Assembly (NCBI GenBank): GCA_035325905.1
Contig: DAOKYY010000009.1
Location: forward strand, 6,739-70,738
Source: DYGX01 sp035325905
GTDB taxonomy: Bacteria > Chloroflexota > Anaerolineae > Aggregatilineales > Aggregatilineaceae
Direction of reading: 5' to 3'
Length of the DNA stretch: 64,000 nt
Made by a program: the position numbers and the translations under genes. Each line of letters starts with the position of its first letter. Position 1 is the first letter of the stretch. The notes under the pieces were generated by a model that saw nothing but the letters and a program-made list of their open reading frames with translations, did no database searches and was not told the origin of the DNA. Of this stretch, positions 49,902 through 56,297 are shown piece by piece.

Positions 49902-50540
49902 ATGTTTGAAGGAACACTGGTCGATCTGGTCCCGTTCGAGGACGACTACGCGACGTACCTGGAAAGCTGGATGAACGAGGAAGCGTGGTTCCGCGCGCAC
50001 CCCTGGGAGCGCCGCGAGCCACACCCGGAGGACGCGGTCAAGAAGTACATCGAGAAGATGGAAAAGAACGAGCACGCCGCGCTGATCGGCTTTCAGTCGA
50101 AGGCGGCAGACCCGATTGGTGCGCTAATCTACGATCACGAGTGGACCCGCGTCCGCAAGGTTGAAGTGACGTTCTTCGCCGGGGACTCGCGCTACGAAGG
50201 CTCGGACGAGGCGTTGGATGGCCTGCTGATGTTGGCGCGCTACTGCTTCGAAACGCGCAACATGCACCGCCTGGACGCGACGGCCCTGGCCTTCGACGAG
50301 GCGCGGATCGACGCGCTGCGCCGCGCCGGATTCGTCCACGAAGGCACGCTGCGCCAGCATATCCGCTGGGATGGCGACTACGTCGATCTCGAGATGTTCG
50401 GCCTGCTCGAAGACGAGTGGCCGGGCTACGCCGCGAAGGTCGAGACGCTTGGCTTGCAGCCGGGCGATCTGGAGCCGAAGCCCAAGCCGGAGAAGAAGTC
50501 CGAAGACGAGAAAAAATCGGACGACAAGCCCGCTTCCTGA
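49902..50540 (+). CDS. GNAT-fold protein 1 (divergent, acetyl-CoA loop degenerate)
   Basis: 212 residues with RimJ/RimL-type GNAT order: LVDLVPFEDDYATYLESWMN, IGALIYDHEWTRVRKVEVTF, then CFETRNMHRLDATALAFDEA and AGFVHEGTLRQHIRWDGDYV. The acetyl-CoA pyrophosphate loop, normally Q/RxxGxG/A, reads SRYEGSDEALDGLL and lacks the Gly pattern, unlike the three following paralogues. A Lys/Glu/Asp-rich tail (PKPEKKSEDEKKSDDKP) ends it. AGGAGA precedes ATG 49902. Activity is doubtful; it may bind rather than acetylate. Confidence 0.75.
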   Translation: MFEGTLVDLVPFEDDYATYLESWMNEEAWFRAHPWERREPHPEDAVKKYIEKMEKNEHAALIGFQSKAADPIGALIYDHEWTRVRKVEVTFFAGDSRYEGSDEALDGLLMLARYCFETRNMHRLDATALAFDEARIDALRRAGFVHEGTLRQHIRWDGDYVDLEMFGLLEDEWPGYAAKVETLGLQPGDLEPKPKPEKKSEDEKKSDDKPAS

Positions 50541-50568
50541 GCGCGCTAGAAGCGGAGGAGTACGCATT

Positions 50569-51168
50569 ATGCTTGATGGCCTGCTGGTCGATCTGGTTCC
50601 TTACGGCAAGAAATTCCGCGATCTGGAGCATCTCTGGCGCAATAACGACTCGGCGTTCTGGAGCAGCGGCGGCGACCGGTACATCGTTTCGCGGGCGACG
50701 ATCGAGCGCCAGCGGCAGGAACGGGCCGAGGAGGCCGGGCACCTGGGTCCGGCGCGCGGCGTGATGTTTGGCGTGCAGACGAAGGATGGCACGCCGATTG
50801 GCTTTTTCGCGCTCAACTGGCTGGTGCCGCACAGCCGGCTGGCGATGCTCGGCGCGCGTATTGGCGACCCGGCTTACTGGGGCGGCGGCTATGGCACCGA
50901 CGCGCTGCTGCTGCTGATCGAGTACGCGTTCGACTGGCTGGATATGCGCAAGCTCTGGCTCGGTTCGACCAGCGCCAATGCGCGCGTGATGCGCCAGATG
51001 GAGAAGGCTGGGTTTGTGCTCGAAGCGCGCGCGCGCCGCGCCGCGCTGATGGACGGCGCGTGGCACGACGGCCTGCTCTATGGCCTGCTGCGCGAGGAGT
51101 GGCCGGGGCGCGAGGCCATGATCGAGCGCCTGGACCGGCGCGCGAAGGAGTACGGCGATGCTGGCTGA
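50569..51168 (+). CDS. GNAT acetyltransferase 2 of tandem array
   Basis: 199 residues. MLDGLLVDLVPYGKKFRDLE opens like its neighbours; GDPAYWGGGYGTDALLLLIE is the acetyl-CoA loop, followed by AFDWLDMRKLWLGSTSANAR, VMRQMEKAGFVLEARARRAA and a DGLLYGLLREEWPGRE ending. This is the RimJ/RimL-like GNAT type, acetylating protein N-termini, amines or antibiotics. GGAGGAG lies just before the ATG. Its last codons overlap the start of the third gene by 11 bases. Confidence 0.88.
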   Translation: MLDGLLVDLVPYGKKFRDLEHLWRNNDSAFWSSGGDRYIVSRATIERQRQERAEEAGHLGPARGVMFGVQTKDGTPIGFFALNWLVPHSRLAMLGARIGDPAYWGGGYGTDALLLLIEYAFDWLDMRKLWLGSTSANARVMRQMEKAGFVLEARARRAALMDGAWHDGLLYGLLREEWPGREAMIERLDRRAKEYGDAG

Positions 51169-51736
51169 AGGTGTGCTGGTCGACCTGGCGCTCTACGACC
51201 GGCGCTTTCTCGACCTGGAGCACCGCTGGTTTAACGACGAGGGTATCTTCTGGTGGGCCATTGGCAGCCGCTGGTTCATCACGAAAACGATGCTGGAGCG
51301 TGACCGCGCCGAAGAAGCGGACGAACCCGATCACCGTATGCGCTTTGGCCTGCAAGCCAAAGACGGCACGCCGCTCGGCCTGTTCGGCATCAACTGGCTG
51401 CCCGCCGAGCATCGCACGGCGCTGCTGACGGCCTTTATCGGCGACCCCGCGTACTGGGGCGGTGGCTATGGCACGGATGGCCTGTTGCTGCTCGTCGAGT
51501 ACGCCTTTGACTGGCTGGATGTGCGGCGTGTGTGGCTGATGACGATGAGCCTCAACGAGCGTGTGATGCGCCAGATGGAAAAAACCGGCTTCCGGCTCGA
51601 AGTTCGCCAGCGCCAGGCGACGTGGGCCGCTGGCGACTGGCGTGACCTGCTGGCTTATTCCCTGGCGCGCGACGAATGGCCGGGCCGCGCTGCGCTGGTC
51701 GAGCGGCTGCGCCTGCGCCCGCGCCAGGAGCCATAG
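51158..51736 (+). CDS. GNAT acetyltransferase 3 of tandem array
   Basis: 192 residues, clearly a duplicate of the preceding gene: GVLVDLALYDRRFLDLEHRW, GDPAYWGGGYGTDGLLLLVE, AFDWLDVRRVWLMTMSLNER, VMRQMEKTGFRLEVRQRQAT and YSLARDEWPGRAALVERLRL. The acetyl-CoA loop is intact. The start overlaps the upstream stop, so translation is coupled. Substrate unknown. Confidence 0.88.
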   Translation: MLAEGVLVDLALYDRRFLDLEHRWFNDEGIFWWAIGSRWFITKTMLERDRAEEADEPDHRMRFGLQAKDGTPLGLFGINWLPAEHRTALLTAFIGDPAYWGGGYGTDGLLLLVEYAFDWLDVRRVWLMTMSLNERVMRQMEKTGFRLEVRQRQATWAAGDWRDLLAYSLARDEWPGRAALVERLRLRPRQEP

Positions 51737-51738
51737 TC

Positions 51739-52311
51739 ATGCTTGAAGGGCTGTTGGTGGACCTCGTCCCCTACGGGCGGGCGTTTCAGGCGCGCGAGCA
51801 CGCCTGGTATAACAACGAATCGCTGTACTGGGCCAGCATGGGCGAGCGGGAGCTGCTCACCCACGCCCAGCTCGAAAAGCAGCGCCGCGAAGAAGCCGAG
51901 TCCGATGAGTCGCGGACGGGGGTCACTTTCGGCGTGCGGACCAAAGACGGCGCGCTGATCGGCTCGTTCGGAATCAACTTTCTCAGCCCCTATCACCGCG
52001 TCGCCAACCTCGGCGCGATGATCAACGAGCCGGACTACTGGGGCGGCGGCTATGGCACCGACGCGCTGCTGCTGCTGGTGGACTACGCCTTCGGCTGGCT
52101 GGATATGCGCCGCCTGTGGCTGGACACGATGTCGTCCAATGCGCGCGTGCTGCGCCAGATGCAGAAAGTCGGCTTTACGCTGGAGGCGCGGCTACGCTCA
52201 GTGGCGATTGCCGACGGTCAGTGGAACGATGAAGTGGTGTTCGGCTTGATGCGCGACGAGTGGCCGGGTCGCGAGGCGATGATCGCCCGGCTGGGCTTGC
52301 GCGCGCGCTGA
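51739..52311 (+). CDS. GNAT acetyltransferase 4 of tandem array
   Basis: 190 residues: MLEGLLVDLVPYGRAFQARE, NEPDYWGGGYGTDALLLLVD, AFGWLDMRRLWLDTMSSNAR, VLRQMQKVGFTLEARLRSVA and FGLMRDEWPGREAMIARLGL. Its N-terminus is nearest to copy 2. It starts two bases after the stop of copy 3 with CAGGAG upstream. A weak hairpin follows the stop. Confidence 0.88.
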   Translation: MLEGLLVDLVPYGRAFQAREHAWYNNESLYWASMGERELLTHAQLEKQRREEAESDESRTGVTFGVRTKDGALIGSFGINFLSPYHRVANLGAMINEPDYWGGGYGTDALLLLVDYAFGWLDMRRLWLDTMSSNARVLRQMQKVGFTLEARLRSVAIADGQWNDEVVFGLMRDEWPGREAMIARLGLRAR

Positions 52312-52334
52312 GCGATCACGAGTTTTTCTTCCGG

Positions 52335-52365
52335 CAGGGTGGGCGGGCGCTCGCCCTGTTTGATT
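52335..52365 (+). terminator. Weak terminator after GNAT array
   Basis: CAGGG (52335-52339) can pair with CCCTG (52354-52358), or GGGCG with CGCCC, followed by TTTGATTT. Only five base pairs either way. Confidence 0.35.
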
Positions 52366-52447
52366 TGCGGAGACAGCCTGATTTGCCCAGCACACGGCGC
52401 GAGGATAAGCTAGGCGCAGCGCGGTGTGAGAGAAATGGGGTGCGGCG

Positions 52448-54007
52448 ATGAAGAGACGGTTCCTCGGCCTGCTGATCGTGGTGGCGCTGGCGCTGGTCAG
52501 CGTGACGCCTGCTCTGGCGCAGCTTCCGCAGCCCGCCATCATCGCCTTTCAAAGCTCGCTGCCCTCGCTGACGATGGACGAAGCCGAAGCCGGGACGCAG
52601 ACGACCGAGCTGTCCTGGTACACCGCCAATTTGACCGAAGGCTACCGCCTGCGCCTGCTGACCTACCGGCGCGGCAACTGGGAGCCGGTCTTCGGCGAGG
52701 ATAGCGTCCCGCTGGAGCCAAGCGGCTCGCGCGTCGTCACCATCGAGCACCCGCTGACCTTCGGCGCGCCGACCTATCTGCTCTCGATTGTGGATCGCCA
52801 GCAGCGTATTGTCGACCAGCGCACCCTGACGATCCCGTATGATGTCGAGTCAGTCGACGCGCCGCCTGCTATCGAGCAGTTCCAGACGGACGTGACCTCG
52901 GTCGATGCGGCGGCGCTGGCGAGCGGGACCGCCCTGATCCAGGTCGCGTGGCAGGTCACGGGACGCGCGCCCGGCTCGAATCTCGTCTTCGAGCAGGTCT
53001 TCGAGGATGGCACCTTCCAGTCAATTGAGCTGCCGCGCCAGTACCTCTGGGTGCCCTCGGCGGGGCAGGGGCCGGTCGCGCCGGTCGTGCCCCTGGCGCC
53101 GGGCAGCCCGGTCCGCCTGCGGCTGCGCGTGATCGACCTGGTGTCGGGCAACGCCTACGCCGAACAGACGATCACGGTGAACGTGGTCGGGTTCGCGGCG
53201 CGCCCGCCGGCGATCTCGACGCCCGTCGCGCCAACGCCTGCGCCGGTGATCCCGCCGGTGCAGCCCGGCAGCACGCAGATCGCCTCGTTCGTCGCCAGCC
53301 CCTCGACCGTCAACCCCGGCGCGGCGGTCACGCTCAGCTGGGAAGTGCGCGGCACGGGCGGCGTAAGCATCACGCAGTCGATCCCAAACGGCGGCGACCC
53401 GATCACGGTCGTCAACGCGCAGTCGCCCAGGGGATCGGCCACCGTGTACGTGCCGGACCGCGCCGCCTATAGCGTCGATTACACGCTCTTCACCGCCGAT
53501 CAGAGCGCCTACCAGACGCGCACCGTGCGCGTCCACTGCCCGTATGCCTTCTTCTTCGGGGAAGGGGATGGCTGCCCCGCGTCCGCGCCGGTGGATATTC
53601 CGGGCGCAATGCAGGAGTTTGAAGGCGGGGTGATGGTCTGGCGCGGCGACACCTACGAGATTTATGTCTTCTACGACGGCGCGCCGGGCCAGATGGGCGG
53701 CGCGACCGACTACTTCCTCGAAGCGTCGTACAGCGCGCTGCCCGAGCCGGGTCCCGACGGCGCGCTGCCGCCGCTGGACCGTTTCGCTCCGGCGCATGGC
53801 TTTGGCAAGGTCTGGGCCAACGCGCCGGGCGTGCGCGAGGGGCTTGGCTGGGCGCTCGGCCCAGAGACGCCGGTTACGCTGACGGTCCAGCAGGTCGCGC
53901 TGACGCGGATTCCGGCGCCGGAATTCGCGATTTACCTGCGCCTGCCGGATGGCGCGGTGATTGGCACGGGCGGGAACCAGTGGCGGCTGATGCAGCCCGC
54001 GTCGTAG
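52448..54007 (+). CDS. Secreted multidomain beta-rich protein
   Basis: 519 residues with a signal peptide (FLGLLIVVALALVSVTPALA, cleavage near ALAQ). Three or more Ig-like beta domains: about 28-135 (IAFQSSLPSLTMDEAEAGTQ, LSWYTANLTEGYRLRLL), 140-245 (IQVAWQVTGRAPGSNLVFEQ) and 275-355 (IASFVASPSTVNPGAAVTLS then WEVRGTGGVSITQSIP, a typical cell-surface beta module). After a Pro-rich linker the C-terminal 150 residues (CPYAFFFGEGDGCPASAPVD then MQEFEGGVMVWRGDTYEIYV) form a separate module with two Cys that could pair. No enzyme motif. Likely a surface or secreted binding protein. Confidence 0.68.
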   Translation: MKRRFLGLLIVVALALVSVTPALAQLPQPAIIAFQSSLPSLTMDEAEAGTQTTELSWYTANLTEGYRLRLLTYRRGNWEPVFGEDSVPLEPSGSRVVTIEHPLTFGAPTYLLSIVDRQQRIVDQRTLTIPYDVESVDAPPAIEQFQTDVTSVDAAALASGTALIQVAWQVTGRAPGSNLVFEQVFEDGTFQSIELPRQYLWVPSAGQGPVAPVVPLAPGSPVRLRLRVIDLVSGNAYAEQTITVNVVGFAARPPAISTPVAPTPAPVIPPVQPGSTQIASFVASPSTVNPGAAVTLSWEVRGTGGVSITQSIPNGGDPITVVNAQSPRGSATVYVPDRAAYSVDYTLFTADQSAYQTRTVRVHCPYAFFFGEGDGCPASAPVDIPGAMQEFEGGVMVWRGDTYEIYVFYDGAPGQMGGATDYFLEASYSALPEPGPDGALPPLDRFAPAHGFGKVWANAPGVREGLGWALGPETPVTLTVQQVALTRIPAPEFAIYLRLPDGAVIGTGGNQWRLMQPAS

Positions 54008-54017
54008 CCCCGCCCGC

Positions 54018-54419
54018 TCATGCCGGTCCGCCGCGCGTGTGGGGCGGCGGGTTCAGTCTCACCGCACGGTCGAGCGCGCGCTCGATGTCTTCGAGCATCG
54101 GCGGCTTGACCATGTAGAAATTCGCCCCGGCGTCGCGGGCGGCGCGGCGCATTTCCTGCGAGTCGTTGGCCGTGATCACGATCACCGGGACGGACGCGGT
54201 CGGCGGGTCGCGCCGTAAGAAGCGCAGCACTTCCAGCCCGTTGACGCCGGGCATGTTGAGGTCGAGCAGAATCACGTCGGGGATCACTTCCCCAAGCTGG
54301 CGCATCGCCATGCGCGGCCCGTAGGCGATGGCGACGGTGTGCCCCAAGACGCCCACCTGCGCGCCGAGGCTGTCGGCAGTCCGGCGATCGTCGTCGATGA
54401 TCAGCACATTGTACAGCAT
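54018..54419 (-). CDS. Receiver-only response regulator (second)
   Basis: 133 residues: VLIIDDDRRTADSL (Asp9-11), phosphoacceptor Asp53 (VILLDLNMPG), VIVITAND with Thr, and MVKPPMLEDIERALDRAV with the invariant Lys. No output domain. ATG 54419 follows AAAGGAA; an ATG eight codons upstream in the same frame has no site. Convergent with the secreted protein at 10 bases; no histidine kinase nearby. Similar in plan to the regulator at 41048. Confidence 0.9.
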   Translation of the reverse strand: MLYNVLIIDDDRRTADSLGAQVGVLGHTVAIAYGPRMAMRQLGEVIPDVILLDLNMPGVNGLEVLRFLRRDPPTASVPVIVITANDSQEMRRAARDAGANFYMVKPPMLEDIERALDRAVRLNPPPHTRGGPA

Positions 54420-54473
54420 AGGGTTCCTTTGGCTCGCCACCATCAGGCGACATCCCCGCTCCGGCCCGCAGCT

Positions 54474-54502
54474 ATTGTAGCATGGACGCTCCGCGCGGGG
54501 AA
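54474..54502 (-). promoter_or_regulatory. Promoter of second receiver gene
   Basis: Minus strand: TTCCCC (54502-54497), 17-base spacer, TACAAT (54479-54474); leader about 45 bases. Confidence 0.45.
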
Positions 54503-54531
54503 TTGCGCCGCGTGAGACGGCTATTCTGTGC

Positions 54532-54537
54532 TACAAT
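54532..54537 (+). promoter_or_regulatory. -10 of PrsA-like lipoprotein gene
   Basis: TACAAT, 70 bases upstream of ATG 54608; no clear -35. Forms a divergent pair with the TACAAT at 54474-54479. Confidence 0.35.
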
Positions 54538-54607
54538 CGCTCGATTGGCCGCCGTCTCGAACATGGCGCGCGGGGCGAACGGAACCGGCGACTCATCGAG
54601 GGCTTGA

Positions 54608-55986
54608 ATGCAACTGCACAAAGCGATCCTGCTGGGCGGGCTGGCGCTGGCCGCGCTGGGATTGTCCGGCTGCTCGTCGGACAGCGGAACTGAGGTCTAT
54701 CACGTCGATCTCGGCGCGACGCAGACGCAGCTCGCGCGGAGCGATGGCGGCTTGCCGGCCGCCACGCCAGCGCCTGGCCCCTCGCCGACGCCGTATCAAC
54801 GCCCGACCGATCCGCCTGAGCTTGCCGGGGATACGGTCATTACCCGCGTCGGCAACGAGACGATCACACTGGACGAGTTCCGCCAGCGCGTGCGCTTCGA
54901 GCGCTGGCACCCGCTGCGCGCGCTGGCGCGGCAGGCCGGGCAGCGCGGCCCGGAGCGCGTGCTCGACCTGACCCGGCCGGAGAACGCGACCACTGCCGCG
55001 CTCTTTGCGACGCTGGCCGATAGCGCGAGCTTCGGGCGCCAGGTGCGCCGGATCATGGTCGTCGAATCGGTCGCGCGCCAGGAAGCCGCCCGCCGCCAGC
55101 TTGAGCTGGACCCGTTCCAGTTCGACGCCAAGCTGGCGCAGTACATGGGCCTCCTGCCGGGCGACGACGGGCAGCTTCCGCCCGATTTTGACGCGCAGGT
55201 CCGGCAGTTTCTGGCCGAGCTGAACGCCTACACCGGCATGTCGGAAGAAGACCTGCGCCGCATCGCCCGCGCCCAAACGGCCTACGCGCAGCTTCAGTTC
55301 CTGATCAGCCAGGACCCGGCGGCCATCCCGGACGCCAGCCAGCCGCAGGCCGGGATCGAAGTGCGTGACGCCGTGCTGAATTCCGAGGCGCGCGCCAGCG
55401 AAGTCGCGGACCGGCTGCGGGCGGGCGAGAGCCTGAGCGCGATCATGGCGTCGCTGGGGGTTGAGGCGGCGAGCGAGGCCACGTCGCGCCTGGTGCGGCG
55501 TTCGGACCCGGCGCTGCCGCCGGCTGTGCTCGACGCGATTTTCGGCGCGCAGCCGGGTGACGTGATCGGCCCGCTGGCGACCGGGCAGGGCTGGTATGTG
55601 GCGCGCGTCGTCGGCGAGCGGTTCGAGATGCTGTCCCCGCGCGAGATTGAAGCCCTGCGCCGCCAGTATTTTCTGGACTGGCTCGCGGCGCGGACGGACG
55701 ACCCGACGTACACCATCGATTATAGGAATTGGCTCGGCGCGATTCCGCAGGACCCGCTGCCGCGTGACGTGTCGCCGCTGCTCACCGAGGCGCACATCAC
55801 GCGNNNNNNNNNNNNNNNNNNNNNNNNNNNNNNNNNNNNNNNNNNNNNNNNNNNNNNNNNNNNNNNNNNNNNNNNNNNNNNNNNNNNNNNNNNNNNNNNN
55901 NNNAGGACCCGCTGCCGCGTGACGTGTCGCCGCTGCTCACCGAGGCGCACATCACGCGGCGGCCCACGCCGGAGAGCAGCGAGTAG
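54608..55986 (+). CDS. PrsA/SurA-like peptidyl-prolyl isomerase lipoprotein, interrupted by scaffold gap
   Basis: A lipoprotein signal ends in LSGC (Cys22), followed by a Thr/Pro linker, a SurA_N-like helical domain (about 80-225: VITRVGNETITLDEFRQRVR) and a PpiC-type rotamase domain (about 260-345: ADRLRAGESLSAIMASLGVE; GAQPGDVIGPLATGQGWYVA). It folds secreted proteins at the outer face of the membrane. The 100-N gap lies eight codons before the true end. The 55 bases before the gap (55749-55803) repeat exactly after it (55904-55958); removing the gap and one copy gives an intact frame of 407 residues ending HITRRPTPESSE. As written, the frame is broken. Confidence 0.85.
55749..55803. repeat. 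55-base direct repeat, left copy, flanking scaffold gap
   Basis: Identical over 55 bases to 55904-55958. Length equals a common assembler k-mer, so this is almost certainly the overlap of two contig ends and not a biological repeat. Confidence 0.9.
55804..55903. other. Scaffold gap (100 Ns)
   Basis: Exactly 100 Ns, a conventional placeholder for a gap of unknown size. Confidence 0.99.
55904..55958. repeat. 55-base direct repeat, right copy
   Basis: See 55749-55803. The offset between copies is 155 bases, which is not a multiple of three and shifts the reading frame. Confidence 0.9.
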
Positions 55987-56243
55987 CGGTTAGCAGTTAT
56001 CGGTTGGCGCAAGCTGAGAGCAGCAAAGCCGCTGCTAGCGCCGATACTGGGCAAACCTGGCCCGTTTTATTGCGATGTGAATGCTCGATAGTCTCGGCCT
56101 GTCGGCCCGGAGCCGGGAACCTCACCCCTAAATCCCCTCTGCCGCGAGCGGAGAAGGGAAAAGGGGCCGGGGGTTAAGGGGCGAGGTTCGCTTTTGGCTA
56201 ACCGCTAGTTGCTGCTCTTTGCTGTCTTTCGCTGCCGTGTATC
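55984..56243. repeat. Nested palindromic intergenic element (copy c)
   Basis: TAGCGGTTAGC (55984-55994), whose first three bases are the stop codon, pairs with GCTAACCGCTA (56197-56207). Inside, AACCTCACCCCTAA (56118-56131) nearly pairs with TTAAGGGGCGAGGTT (56174-56188), and TCCC-TCT-CCG pairs with CGG-AGA-GGGA around 56133-56159. GCTGTCTTTCGCTG (56221-56234) recurs at 63931-63944. Confidence 0.68.
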
Positions 56244-56272
56244 AAAACACCCGCCGGGTGAGGGCGGGTGTT
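56244..56272 (-). terminator. Rho-independent terminator of FtsX-type permease gene
   Basis: Minus strand: AACACCCGCC (56272-56263), short loop, GGCGGGTGTT (56255-56246), then TTGAT with TTTT spanning 56247-56244; 10-bp perfect stem, 26 bases after the stop. Confidence 0.82.
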
Positions 56273-56297
56273 GAGTTGGTTGGCGGTGCAACGTACT

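Noticed and set aside
55749..55958. Tandem duplication or att-like direct repeats around 55.8 kb
   Set aside because: The exact 55-base identity on both sides of a 100-N placeholder is an assembly overlap.
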